Shown: one piece after another, positions 8,772 to 17,931 of the stretch
How the letters are laid out: the number at the start of each line of letters is the position of its first letter
Numbering within the stretch: the first letter of the stretch is position 1
Origin: Peptoniphilus sp.
GTDB lineage: Bacteria; Bacillota; Clostridia; Tissierellales; Peptoniphilaceae
Assembly (NCBI RefSeq): GCF_022767005.1
Contig: NZ_JALEOV010000034.1
Coordinates: 1 to 62,264, forward strand
Reading direction: 5' to 3'
Length of the DNA: 62,264 bases
Translations under genes and position numbers: made by a program
The notes under the pieces: generated by a model
What the model was told of the DNA's origin: nothing
What the model saw: only the letters and a program-made list of their open reading frames with translations
Databases searched by the model: none

Positions 8772-9959
8772 TTATTTATTTTCTTCAAAGGTTCCAAATA
8801 CTATTGGCAATTTGTCTTTTAACATAATCCTACCCTTTGCAATTACTGTATCAATATCTAATGTTTCTTCGTCAAGCAAATTAATGTCAGCATCAAATCC
8901 TTTTTTTATCTTTCCCTTATTAGTTAATGATAAAATTCTTGCAGGATTTGATGTTACTCCTCGAAGTGCAATTTCAAGTGGTATATCTTCTTTAAATACA
9001 CATTCTTTTATTGCTTCTAAAAGACAGCTTGATTTTCCCATGCCAAGTCCAATATATTCATTTTTCTCGTTAAACATTGGAAAGCTTCCCTGCCCATCAG
9101 ATGTAAATGTGAAATTATCTAGGGATATATTTTCTTCTATTATTCTTTTAATTGCCTTTGATATTCTAACTTCTCCATACTCTCTTTCCCACAAATCGGG
9201 GTCATCCGCTCCAGTAAAGTCACAATATCCACCGCGTTTCATGTACTTTATACTTTCTTCAAAAAGCTCCTTATTTCTACCACAATGTGTTGGCAAAAAT
9301 TGTGTAATTGGAAGTTCAGTTTCATCTACTGCTCTGTTTAAATAATCTAAGTTTTTCTTTCCATCACCCATGTGGATATTTATTATTCCAGCCTTTCCTG
9401 AAAGCATGCCAGCTACTCTCACATTTGCAGCAAGTCTAATAAATTCTTCGAAGGTTGGTTGTGATGATCTGTGATCTGAAAGTGCAATTTCTCCTGCTCC
9501 TATTATCTTATCAATTGACATTATGTCCTTCATAATATCTCCTGTTAAAGTTGGAGTAGGCACTTGATAGGAACCAGTGTAGATATATGATGTTACTCCT
9601 TCTTCTTCAAGTCCACGTGCTTTTGCAAGTAGTGACTCTATATCTCTACATACTCCATCTGTTCCAAGTGTGCCAACAACTGTTGTAACACCTGCTGTGG
9701 TTAAAGTTGTAAGATTTATTTCAGGAGTTCTTGTCTTAAAACCACCTTCGCCTCCACCACCTAAAATGTGAACGTGACAGTCAATAAATCCTGGAGTTAA
9801 AATTTTATCCTCTCCATTTATTTCTTCAACTTCCATTGAGGAAATTTTTATATCAATTTTATCTTCTATTGAAGCAATCTTATCTCCAAGTATTAACACA
9901 TCTTTTTTGCCAATATTTTCTGGAGTATAAACTTTTACATTTCTAATTATTTTTATCAT
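8772..9959 (-). CDS. iadA: Isoaspartyl dipeptidase (beta-aspartyl peptidase)
   Basis: A 395-residue zinc amidohydrolase that hydrolyses isoaspartyl dipeptides, recycling damaged or fermented peptides. The metal-binding HVHILGGGGEGG segment follows TPGFIDC, and SDHRSSQPT is the diagnostic IadA motif. A later HCGR and the TSDGQG segment match metal ligands of the TIM-barrel fold. I place the start at MIKIIRN (9959) because AGGAAGTGG precedes it; the frame is open a further 12 codons upstream, but that stretch has no ribosome site and overlaps the carrier gene. It lies 10 bp after the YfcC-like carrier, which probably imports the substrate or a product. Confidence 0.92.
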   Translation of the reverse strand: MIKIIRNVKVYTPENIGKKDVLILGDKIASIEDKIDIKISSMEVEEINGEDKILTPGFIDCHVHILGGGGEGGFKTRTPEINLTTLTTAGVTTVVGTLGTDGVCRDIESLLAKARGLEEEGVTSYIYTGSYQVPTPTLTGDIMKDIMSIDKIIGAGEIALSDHRSSQPTFEEFIRLAANVRVAGMLSGKAGIINIHMGDGKKNLDYLNRAVDETELPITQFLPTHCGRNKELFEESIKYMKRGGYCDFTGADDPDLWEREYGEVRISKAIKRIIEENISLDNFTFTSDGQGSFPMFNEKNEYIGLGMGKSSCLLEAIKECVFKEDIPLEIALRGVTSNPARILSLTNKGKIKKGFDADINLLDEETLDIDTVIAKGRIMLKDKLPIVFGTFEENK

Positions 9960-9969
9960 ATTCCACTTC

Positions 9970-11682
9970 CTATTGGAAATTAATTGCAACGGCAATAATA
10001 AGTATTACTGATCCTATAATAAAGAAGAATGTTTGCATTTTTATTTGGAATTTTGCCCATTTAGACCAATCAATTCCTGCAACACCTAGTACTCCAATTA
10101 AACTTGCAGATACTGGAGTAAAGGCGTCCATAAATCCTGCACCCATTTGATAAGCAAGTACTGCAATTTGTCTAGAAAGTCCAACAAGGTCTGCAAGTGG
10201 AGCCATTATTGGCATTGTAAGAGCAGCTTGTCCAGAATTTGATGTTACTACTAAGTTAAATAGTGATTGGAATAAATACATTCCTATGGCAGCTAAAGTC
10301 TTAGGTACACCTGAAAAGGCATTGCCCACAGAATAAAGTATTGTATTTAATGCTGAAAAACTATTTGCATCACTGCCGCCGAGTACAATTAATATTCCTT
10401 TTGCCATACCAACTACAACTGCTGTGCCTGCAAGGTCAGCTGCTCCTGATTGAAAACTTGAAGCCATATCATTAATTGTCATGTTGTTTAGCTTAAATAT
10501 AACTGCTGTTATACCTCCAACAAGACCCATTACGAAGAATTGAGATGCTATTTCTGGAATATAGTAACTCTTTTTCATAACTCCCCAAACAATCCAAATT
10601 AAAACTGCAAGCATTTCTAATAATATAATCTTGTGACCAAGTTTAAATTCTTTTGCAGATGTATCTTCTTGTAATTTTAGTCTAAATTTATTGTCATTTT
10701 CATAAGTTACAGATTTTCTAGGATCTTTGTAAATTTTTTGTGCATATAACATTGTATAAGCTGCACCAAGTCCTGTAACTACTACCCAACATATAAGTCT
10801 AAATCCAGCCCCTGAAAGTACAGGAATACCTGCAATACCTTGTGCAATTGCAACTGAGAATGGACTCATCCATGAAACTGCATTTCCAAGTTGAGATGCA
10901 ACAAAGGTAACTGTTACAGCAACAATTGAATCGTAACCAAGGGCTATTACAAAGGGAACCATGACCATAGAAAATGGTATAACTTCTTCGCTCATTCCAA
11001 ATGTAGCTCCACCAAGTGAGAATAAATAAAATAAAATGGGAATTGCAAATTTTTCAAGTCCCTTTGTCTTGTCTATTACTGCATAAATACCAGCATCAAT
11101 TGCTCCAGTATTCATTATAATTCCAAAGGCTCCCCCAACAACAAGTAGTAAAGCAATTATACCAACTGCTGATCCATACTTGTCACCTGATACTAAACCT
11201 TCAAATAAAAAGTTTAGAAAACCAAAACCATTGAAGTCCTCTGTACCCCATACAGTTGCAGTTTTATTTAATTTAACTGAAGTGTCATAGAAATCTTCTC
11301 CATAAATTTCATATAAAGTATCATCTGTTAATCCAACTTCAGCTAAGCTTTCTACCGTCCAAGAATCTGCTGGCTCTTTTAAAAGTAGAGCAAAACCATC
11401 TTCGTCAATTTCATGTTCTTCTAGCGCTTCTTTATCTTCAAATAACTTACTTAAATTTTCAGATAAAAATTTTTTGTCTAGTGGATGCATGTACCTAAAT
11501 GTTTCAGTTTGCAATACAGTTCTTGAACTAATTTCTCCATTTGCATTTTCATATTCAACTTCATGAGTTGAAAACTTACCAGCAGGAATTAAAAAAGTAA
11601 GAATCCAAGATAAAACTACCACGAAAAATATAATCGCATATGTATGTGGAGTTTTAAACTTTGTCAAATCTCTCTTTTTCAT
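9970..11682 (-). CDS. YfcC-family membrane carrier (DcuC/ArcD-related)
   Basis: A 570-residue carrier with about 12 membrane segments. The start FKTPHTYAIIFFVVVLSWILTF and the double motif SLGGATFGMSEEVIPF and TSNSGQAALTMPIMAPLAD are typical of the YfcC branch, which includes arginine/ornithine-type and dicarboxylate carriers. An unusually long extracytoplasmic insert (about residues 45-155, rich in Glu and Asp) sits between helices 1 and 2. The start was moved to MKKRDLTK because AAAGGAGAG immediately precedes it. Co-transcription with iadA suggests uptake of peptides or amino acids, but the substrate is not determined. Confidence 0.85.
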   Translation of the reverse strand: MKKRDLTKFKTPHTYAIIFFVVVLSWILTFLIPAGKFSTHEVEYENANGEISSRTVLQTETFRYMHPLDKKFLSENLSKLFEDKEALEEHEIDEDGFALLLKEPADSWTVESLAEVGLTDDTLYEIYGEDFYDTSVKLNKTATVWGTEDFNGFGFLNFLFEGLVSGDKYGSAVGIIALLLVVGGAFGIIMNTGAIDAGIYAVIDKTKGLEKFAIPILFYLFSLGGATFGMSEEVIPFSMVMVPFVIALGYDSIVAVTVTFVASQLGNAVSWMSPFSVAIAQGIAGIPVLSGAGFRLICWVVVTGLGAAYTMLYAQKIYKDPRKSVTYENDNKFRLKLQEDTSAKEFKLGHKIILLEMLAVLIWIVWGVMKKSYYIPEIASQFFVMGLVGGITAVIFKLNNMTINDMASSFQSGAADLAGTAVVVGMAKGILIVLGGSDANSFSALNTILYSVGNAFSGVPKTLAAIGMYLFQSLFNLVVTSNSGQAALTMPIMAPLADLVGLSRQIAVLAYQMGAGFMDAFTPVSASLIGVLGVAGIDWSKWAKFQIKMQTFFFIIGSVILIIAVAINFQ

Positions 11683-11796
11683 AATTATCTCTCCTTTCAT
11701 AATTCAATAATTAACCCCTAAATTTATTATACATTTTTTCTATGCTAAAACTATTTTAATTTATTTTAATTATTATTTAGGTAAAAAAACTAAAAA

Positions 11797-12807
11797 TTAG
11801 TCTTCTTTTATGTTTTCAAATACCGATTTCTCCCAAAGGCTTTCATCTTTAACGTGATTAAAAAATATAAAGATTCCAAAAAATATAATTGAACTTATAC
11901 TTGTAAATAAAAATCCTTTTAAATCATAATGTTGACCAGAAAAAATATCCTTGGAAATATCTGTAATAAATAATAATGCCAAATTGTTGTTTAAGTAGTG
12001 TATCATAACAGGAGCCCAAATAGATTTTGTTTTATTATAAGCATAAGTTAAAAATATTCCAAAAAATGTACAAAATACAATTTGCCCAAGTATTGAATAA
12101 ATCTGTGATGCTAAGTGACCATCGGAATAGTAGAAAAGATTAAGTGGTAAATGCCATATCCCCCAAATAAAGCCCGTAATCAGAATAGATTTTTTATATC
12201 CATAAATTTCCTTTAGCCTTGGTGCTAAATATGCTCTCCAACCATATTCTTCGCCTATAAAAGGCACGATATTTAAAAAAGAAAAAATAAAAATTGAAAC
12301 AAGAATTTTTACACTATTAATATTTAAGATTTTTATTATCTCTCTTGTTTCTCCCTGTAATATACCTCCCAAAAATAATCTTAGAAAATAAATAATTATA
12401 AAAACTAGACAAATTAACAATGTTGTTTTCTTATTTGGATTGTCTAAACATAATTTTCTTTTAAGATTTTTATCCATAGTTGAAATACATATAATCATTG
12501 GAATCGCAGATATCAAGATTATAAAATCTGAAAAGCTTGTATTAAAATTAGAAGAAAAAATATTTATTATTGAAAATGCAAATAAAATAAAACTTGTAAT
12601 TATATAAATTTTAATTACACTATTCTTCAAAATACTCTTATCCTCACTGTACAATAAGGCTACTACACCAAGAAATGGCATAAACATTTGAAATAGAGGA
12701 TAAATATTTGTATTTATATTGTTTAATTTGCAGTAATAAATTGCAAATCCCATTATGTATGGAAGAATAAATGAAACGCCAATATAAATTTTTAAATCTT
12801 TTTTCAT
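11797..12807 (-). CDS. CPBP-family intramembrane glutamic protease (Abi/CaaX protease-like)
   Basis: A 336-residue membrane protein with about 8 hydrophobic helices. The conserved motifs are EEYGWRAYLAPRL (the EExxxR catalytic pair), GFIWGIWHLPLN (catalytic His) and HYLNNNLA. Members process prenylated or bacteriocin-related peptides, or act in bacteriocin self-immunity; no partner gene is adjacent here. The transcript begins at a sigma-A-type promoter whose -10 is covered by a YtrA-type inverted repeat (12834-12858). The ATG is 12 nt after an AAAGGGG ribosome site, a rather long spacing. Confidence 0.88.
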   Translation of the reverse strand: MKKDLKIYIGVSFILPYIMGFAIYYCKLNNINTNIYPLFQMFMPFLGVVALLYSEDKSILKNSVIKIYIITSFILFAFSIINIFSSNFNTSFSDFIILISAIPMIICISTMDKNLKRKLCLDNPNKKTTLLICLVFIIIYFLRLFLGGILQGETREIIKILNINSVKILVSIFIFSFLNIVPFIGEEYGWRAYLAPRLKEIYGYKKSILITGFIWGIWHLPLNLFYYSDGHLASQIYSILGQIVFCTFFGIFLTYAYNKTKSIWAPVMIHYLNNNLALLFITDISKDIFSGQHYDLKGFLFTSISSIIFFGIFIFFNHVKDESLWEKSVFENIKED

Positions 12808-12831
12808 AAATTTCTCAAACCCCTTTTATCT

Positions 12832-12884
12832 AAAGTGTATATGTTTTATATCTACACTTTAACCTCGTGTATTTATTTTGTCAA
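12832..12884 (-). promoter_or_regulatory. Promoter of the CPBP protease gene with overlapping YtrA-like operator
   Basis: On the reverse strand TTGACA (12879-12884), 17 bp, then TAAAGT (12856-12861). The inverted repeat AGTGTA-N13-TACACT (12834-12858; arms extend to AAAGTGTA/TACACTTT) overlaps the -10. This spacing is the same as I recall for the Bacillus YtrA operator. The regulator would block RNA polymerase. Confidence 0.7.
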
Positions 12885-12965
12885 GATATTTAAAATTTTC
12901 AATAAAAAAGGCTAAACATTTTTAGACATTATAAAAATTCTATTTACAAATTTTATAATAAAAAT

Positions 12966-13008
12966 GCCGACAAAAATTTAAGTTGACCTCTTAAATTTCA
13001 ATGTCGGC
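12966..13008. terminator. Bidirectional terminator after the P-type ATPase
   Basis: GCCGACA (12966-12972) pairs with TGTCGGC (13002-13008), with an inner ATTTAAG/CTTAAAT helix. T-rich tracts flank both sides. Confidence 0.8.
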
Positions 13009-13038
13009 TTTTCATTATAAATTTTATTTAATAATAAA

Positions 13039-15738
13039 TTATTTATTTTTCCTAAATCTTACTTTCTTTTGGATTTCTCCTGCTAAAAGTGGTATTACTG
13101 CTGAGCCAAGCACTACTGCAATTTCTCTTGGTCCTAAATCCATTAGTCCAAAGGCATCGTTTAACACTGGCACATAGATTACTACTAGCATCAATAAGAA
13201 AGAAAATGCTGTTGCCATTACTAATTTTTTATTTGTGAATACTCCAATTTCAAAAACAGTCTTGTCTATTGATCTTGCCGTATAGGATCTAAGAAGTTCA
13301 CAAATTATTAGTGATGAAAATGCCATTGTCCTTGCGTGGTGAAGTCCTTCACCTAATCCATACCATTTTAAGCCAATAAAATATGCAAGAAGTGTTGCAA
13401 CTGTTATTGCAATAGATTGAATTGCAACTGTTATTTTTATTTCTGTGTCTAGGATTGGTTCGTCAGGGTCGCGCGGTTTTTCCTTCATTATGTCAGCTTC
13501 TCCTCTTTCAACTCCAAGAGCTAAGGCTGGAAAAGAATCTGTTACAAGATTAAGCCAAAGAAGTTGAATTGGAATAAGCGGCACTGGCAAGTTCATCAAT
13601 ATAGAAATTAAAACTATTAACACTTCTCCCAAGTTGCATGAAAGTAAATATGCCACAAATTTTTTAATATTGGAATAAATAATTCGTCCTTCTTCAACTG
13701 CATTTACAATAGTTGCAAAGTTGTCATCTGTCAAAATTACTTCTGCTGTGTTTTTAGCGACATCTGTCCCTGTAATTCCCATTGCAATGCCAATGTCTGC
13801 CTTTTTAATTGCTGGTGCGTCATTTACACCATCGCCTGTCATAGCTGCTATATGTCCATTTTGTTTCAAGGCGGTTACTATTTGAACTTTGTTTTCTGGA
13901 GAAACTCTCGTAAAGACAGATTTTTTCTTTACTATTTCTCGAAGTTCTGCTTCAGACATTTCATTTAATTCTCTACCCATTATTGCTTCATCATCTGATT
14001 TTGCAATACCAAGGTCCTTTGCAATTGCAAGACCTGTTTCAAGATAATCGCCTGTAATCATAATTGGTCTTATACCTGCACTTCTACATTCTTTTATTGC
14101 ATCCTTAACTTCTGGTCTTGATGGGTCAATCATTCCAGTAAGTCCAACGAAGACCATATCCTTTTCAACAACTTCAGATGTAAGTTCACTTGGAAGAGTT
14201 TTGTGTTTTCTATAAGCATAACCTAAACATCTAAGAGCGGATCTTGCAAATTCTGAATTTTTATCTAAAACTTCTTTTTTAAGTTTATCGTCTAGTTCAA
14301 CTTCTTCTCCGCCAATTAAAATTTTACTACATCTATCTAATACTACATCAGGTGCACCCTTTGTAAAAGATGTGATTTCGTCAAAAATTTTGTCATGAAA
14401 AGTTGTCATCATCTTTCTATCTGAATCAAAGGGAATTTCTTCCAGCCTATCAAATTTTTTATAAAGATTTTCTAATCCATTTCCTGCTTTTTCTGCAAAA
14501 GTAAGGAGCGCACCTTCAGTTGGATCTCCTGTAATGGATGCTTCGCTGCCCTTCACCTTTAATTTTGCATCATTAGTAAGAGCTGCAATTGATGATAAAA
14601 TTTTTAAGTTTTCATCATCTTCTATTGTAACTACCTCTTCTTTTTTAGTTACATCTCCTTCTGGGACATAGCCAGTTCCTGAAACATCATAAACATTTCC
14701 GTCGGTAAAAACTTTTACAACTGTCATTTCATTTTGCGTTAGAGTACCAGTTTTGTCGGAACAAATTACTGTAGTTGTTCCAAGAGTTTCAACTGCCAAA
14801 AGTTTTTTGACAATGGCATTTTTTTCTGCCATCTTGCCCATGCCAATTGAAAGTACAATTGTTACTATGGCAGGTAAGCCTTCAGGCACGGCTGCAACTG
14901 CAAGTGAAATTGCTGTCATAAACATATCTAGTGGATCATGTTTATATAAAAGTCCAACAGCCATTACAACTGCACAGATTACTATTACCAAAATGCCAAG
15001 AGTTTTTGAAAGTTTTGCAAGTTTTCTTTGCAAGGGTGTTTGTTCTTCTCCTACCGTTGCAATTGAAGTTGCAATCTTGCCAATCTCTGTATTGTGTCCA
15101 GTTTCAATAACTACTCCCATTCCTCTACCGTAAGTTACAATTGTTGAAGAATAAGCTAAGTTTTCTCTATCTCCAATTTCCATTTTTCCACTATATATTG
15201 CGTCATAGTGTTTCTCCACAGCAACAGATTCTCCAGTAAGTGATGATTCGTCGACTTTTAAATTTGATGATTCTATAAGCCTTAAATCTGCTGGAACAAT
15301 ATCTCCTGTTTCAAGGACAATAATATCTCCTGGAACTAATTTATTTGAATCAACTTCTTCATGTTCGCCATCTCTTATTACCTTTGCCTTTGGCGAAGAC
15401 ATCTTTTGTAGTGCTTCAATGGCTTCTTCTGCTTTTCCCTCTTGATAAATTGAAAGAAAGGCATTTACAATTACAATTGCAATGATAATTCCAGCATCAA
15501 GGGCTTCTCCTACAAAAACAGATACAATTGCTGCTGCAATTAAAATAATTATCATTGGGTCTAGGATTTGCTCCTTTAGCTTTTCTCCAAAGGATTTTTT
15601 CTTTTCTGCCTCAAGTGCATTTTCTCCATACTCTTGCAATCTGTTTTGAGCTTCTTCATGAGATAGTCCCTTCTCTTTTGTTGTCGAGAGATTTTTCAAG
15701 GTCTCATCTGGCGACTGATTATACCAATTTTTTTCCAT
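13039..15738 (-). CDS. P-type cation ATPase (P2A, Ca2+/Mn2+ exporter type) under a Mn2+ riboswitch
   Basis: An 899-residue pump in the plasma membrane. TGES (168-171) is the actuator motif, DKTGTLT (328-334) carries the phosphorylated Asp, PEGLP (285-289) is the helix-4 metal site of SERCA-like pumps, and TGDGVND is the hinge motif. The N-terminal cation-ATPase domain and C-terminal six-helix module are complete. By sequence alone it would be called a calcium ATPase. The preceding yybP-ykoY riboswitch, which senses Mn2+, points to manganese (or mixed Mn/Ca) efflux, as for lactococcal YoaB and the pneumococcal homologue. It has its own promoter and terminator. The start follows AAGGAGGAATT. 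Confidence 0.9.
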   Translation of the reverse strand: MEKNWYNQSPDETLKNLSTTKEKGLSHEEAQNRLQEYGENALEAEKKKSFGEKLKEQILDPMIIILIAAAIVSVFVGEALDAGIIIAIVIVNAFLSIYQEGKAEEAIEALQKMSSPKAKVIRDGEHEEVDSNKLVPGDIIVLETGDIVPADLRLIESSNLKVDESSLTGESVAVEKHYDAIYSGKMEIGDRENLAYSSTIVTYGRGMGVVIETGHNTEIGKIATSIATVGEEQTPLQRKLAKLSKTLGILVIVICAVVMAVGLLYKHDPLDMFMTAISLAVAAVPEGLPAIVTIVLSIGMGKMAEKNAIVKKLLAVETLGTTTVICSDKTGTLTQNEMTVVKVFTDGNVYDVSGTGYVPEGDVTKKEEVVTIEDDENLKILSSIAALTNDAKLKVKGSEASITGDPTEGALLTFAEKAGNGLENLYKKFDRLEEIPFDSDRKMMTTFHDKIFDEITSFTKGAPDVVLDRCSKILIGGEEVELDDKLKKEVLDKNSEFARSALRCLGYAYRKHKTLPSELTSEVVEKDMVFVGLTGMIDPSRPEVKDAIKECRSAGIRPIMITGDYLETGLAIAKDLGIAKSDDEAIMGRELNEMSEAELREIVKKKSVFTRVSPENKVQIVTALKQNGHIAAMTGDGVNDAPAIKKADIGIAMGITGTDVAKNTAEVILTDDNFATIVNAVEEGRIIYSNIKKFVAYLLSCNLGEVLIVLISILMNLPVPLIPIQLLWLNLVTDSFPALALGVERGEADIMKEKPRDPDEPILDTEIKITVAIQSIAITVATLLAYFIGLKWYGLGEGLHHARTMAFSSLIICELLRSYTARSIDKTVFEIGVFTNKKLVMATAFSFLLMLVVIYVPVLNDAFGLMDLGPREIAVVLGSAVIPLLAGEIQKKVRFRKNK

Positions 15739-15764
15739 AATTCCTCCTTATAATTTCATATAAA

Positions 15765-15872
15765 ATAAAAAAAGAGACCGATTGTTACATCGGTCTCACA
15801 TACTTAATACTAAGCTTTCCAGCCGGGCAATGCCGTAATGACGACTGAAAATTTAAAAGTTACTCCCCTAAG
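15765..15872 (-). promoter_or_regulatory. yybP-ykoY (manganese) riboswitch with terminator platform
   Basis: Read on the reverse strand, the aptamer opens with GGGGAGTA (near 15862-15869) and continues through CGTCATTACGGCATTGCCCG and GGCTGGAAAGC, the conserved yybP-ykoY core. It ends in GAGACCGA/TCGGTCTC (15774-15797) followed by T7, an intrinsic terminator. Known members turn expression on with Mn2+. Here it is the 5' leader of the P-type ATPase. Confidence 0.88.
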
Positions 15873-15879
15873 TGAATAA

Positions 15880-15908
15880 ATTATATCAAATTATTTTGCC
15901 TAAAACAA
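15880..15908 (-). promoter_or_regulatory. Promoter of the Mn2+ riboswitch-ATPase unit
   Basis: Reverse strand: TTGTTT (15903-15908), 17 bp, TATAAT (15880-15885). The predicted start falls just before the aptamer. Confidence 0.75.
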
Positions 15909-15943
15909 TCTAAGTTAATATTACCCAAAAATATTCTCTTAAA

Positions 15944-17230
15944 TTATTTTTTTGGAACAATCTTTTCCTTTCCGCCCATATACATTTGAAGTGGTTTTGG
16001 AATTTTTACACTGCCATCTTCTTGTAGAAGATTTTCTAAGAAGGCAATTAACATTCTTGGCGGTGCAACAACTGTGTTGTTCAAAGTATGTGCAAGATAT
16101 GTTCCATTTTTACCACGAAGTTTAATATTAAGTCTTCTTGCTTGTGCATCTCCAAGATTTGAACAAGATCCAACTTCAAAGTATTTATTTTGTCTTGGAG
16201 AGAAGGCTTCAACGTCAAGAGATTTTACCTTTAAATCTGCCAAGTCGCCAGAACAACATTCAAGAGTTCTTACAGGAATTTCTAATGAACGGAAGAAGTC
16301 CACTGTATTTTGCCATAATTTTACAAACCAATCCTTTGAATCTTCGGGCTTGCAAATTACAACCATCTCTTGCTTTTCAAATTGGTGAATTCTATAAACT
16401 CCTCTTTCTTCTATTCCATGAGCTCCAACTTCTTTTCTAAAACATGGAGAATAAGAAGTTAATGCAAGTGGCATATCTTCTTCTGGAGTAATTGTATTAA
16501 TAAATTTACCAATCATTGAGTGTTCTGATGTACCAATTAGATAAAGGTCTTCTCCTTCAATCTTATACATCATATTTTCCATTTCAGCAAAACTCATTAC
16601 ACCAGTAACAACATCTGAACGAATCATAAATGGTGGAATGTGATATTCAAATCCACGATCGATCATAAAATCTCTTGCATAGGATAAAATTGCAGAGTGA
16701 AGTCTTGCAATATCGCCCTTTAAATAATAAAATCCTGCTCCTGATGTATTTCTAGCTGAATCTAAATCAATTCCATCAAAGGTTTCCATGATATCAACAT
16801 GATAGGGTACTTCGTAATCCGGTATAACTGGTTCACCAAATCTTTCGATTTCCACATTTTCACTGTCGTCTTTTCCTATTGGCACTGAATCATCAATCAT
16901 TTGTGGAATAATTTGCATCCTTTTTTTAAGTTCTTCGCCAAGATCTCTTTCAGCTGCTTCTAATTCTGTGATTTCTTTATTTATTTCAGCAACTCTTTTT
17001 TTAGCTTCTTCGGCTTTATCCTTTTCACCCTTTTGTATAAAGCTTCCTATTTCTTTTGAAGTTTGATTTTTTTCTGCACGAAGATTATCTCCCTTAGTTT
17101 TTGCTTCTCTAAGTTCTTCGTCGATTTTTATAACTTCATCAACTAGTGGAAGTTTCTCATCTTGGAATTTCTTTTTGATGTTTTCCTTAACTGCTTCTGG
17201 GTTTTCTCTTACAAATTTAATGTCTAACAT
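15944..17230 (-). CDS. serS: Seryl-tRNA synthetase
   Basis: A class II aminoacyl-tRNA synthetase of 428 residues, charging tRNA-Ser (and tRNA-Sec if present). Residues about 28-110 form the long antiparallel coiled-coil arm that grips the tRNA. The class II core includes SGAGFYYLKGDIARL, GTSEHSMIG, FRKEVGAHG (motif 2) and NNTVVAPPRMLIAFLEN (motif 3). It is preceded by a serine T-box leader, so it is induced when tRNA-Ser is uncharged. The ATG follows AAGGGAGGATTT. No clear terminator separates its end from the ATPase promoter downstream. Confidence 0.97.
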   Translation of the reverse strand: MLDIKFVRENPEAVKENIKKKFQDEKLPLVDEVIKIDEELREAKTKGDNLRAEKNQTSKEIGSFIQKGEKDKAEEAKKRVAEINKEITELEAAERDLGEELKKRMQIIPQMIDDSVPIGKDDSENVEIERFGEPVIPDYEVPYHVDIMETFDGIDLDSARNTSGAGFYYLKGDIARLHSAILSYARDFMIDRGFEYHIPPFMIRSDVVTGVMSFAEMENMMYKIEGEDLYLIGTSEHSMIGKFINTITPEEDMPLALTSYSPCFRKEVGAHGIEERGVYRIHQFEKQEMVVICKPEDSKDWFVKLWQNTVDFFRSLEIPVRTLECCSGDLADLKVKSLDVEAFSPRQNKYFEVGSCSNLGDAQARRLNIKLRGKNGTYLAHTLNNTVVAPPRMLIAFLENLLQEDGSVKIPKPLQMYMGGKEKIVPKK

Positions 17231-17248
17231 AAATCCTCCCTTAAAATA

Positions 17249-17440
17249 AAAAAAAGCCCCTCAATCCCTAAAGGGACGAGAGACCCGCGTTGCCACCCTA
17301 ATTAACCAAATGGTTCACTTAAAAATTCATAGACTATGAGGTGGATTCATTTTAAATGTTTACAGATTTGCACCAACCACCTGCTCTCTAAAAAACTTTT
17401 TAAAATTACTATTCTCAATTATCGCCTTTTTTAGTTTTTA
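17249..17440 (-). promoter_or_regulatory. Serine-specific T-box leader
   Basis: On the reverse strand GGTGGCAACGCGGG (17284-17297) is the T-box sequence that pairs with the tRNA acceptor end. Stem I contains GAGAGCAGGTGGTTGGTG, and the specifier is TCC (17343-17345), a Ser codon, flanked by GAA and ACC. The terminator is a GTCCCT/AGGGAT-type hairpin (within 17256-17280) with T7. Uncharged tRNA-Ser should favour the antiterminator and serS expression. Confidence 0.93.
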
Positions 17441-17442
17441 AT

Positions 17443-17470
17443 ATTATACCACAAGAAAAAATAAGTTCAA
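17443..17470 (-). promoter_or_regulatory. Promoter of the T-box-serS unit
   Basis: Reverse strand: TTGAAC (17465-17470), 16 bp, TATAAT (17443-17448), just upstream of T-box stem I. Confidence 0.7.
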
Positions 17471-17705
17471 GTCTTTAGCGTGTAAAGTAAAGTCAACTAA
17501 TTAAATAATACTATGTTAAAAGATTATGAATCAAAATATTTCTTTGTTAATAAAAATAATCGTTGATATTTTGAACCTAGTTATAAATCCTAACATTTAC
17601 AATATCTTACAACCTTGTAAAATTAAATATTTAAAATAACTAATTATCATAAAAAAGTTATAGTAAAATTAAAACATTTCCATTGTCATATATTTAATTT
17701 TTAGT

Positions 17706-17828
17706 TCATCTATTGTTTTTTATATATTTTATTAAGGCAATTATTGCCAATATTATAAGGACAAAAACTGCAACAAAAAATCCAAAACCTATTATTAAAC
17801 TTATTATAGATTTAGACACACAAGCCAT
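17706..17828 (-). CDS. Small single-span membrane protein (40 aa)
   Basis: A short frame encoding 40 residues: MACVSKS, then a continuous hydrophobic stretch of about 25 residues (ISLIIGFGFFVAVFVLIILA), then IALIKYIKNNR with a positive end. A strong AAAAGGGGGA ribosome site lies 5 bp before the ATG, and TATAAT (17849-17854, reverse strand) is placed correctly upstream. The charge layout predicts one membrane helix with the C-terminus inside. No family is recognised, and no terminator is obvious. It is divergent from the MoxR gene. Confidence 0.55.
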   Translation of the reverse strand: MACVSKSIISLIIGFGFFVAVFVLIILAIIALIKYIKNNR

Positions 17829-17931
17829 AATAATCCCCCTTTTATTTCATTATATCATAGAAAAATTTTTAACAAATTATTATTTAAGATAAAATTTTTT
17901 CTTTTTGTTATAATATGCTAGAGGTGATGAA

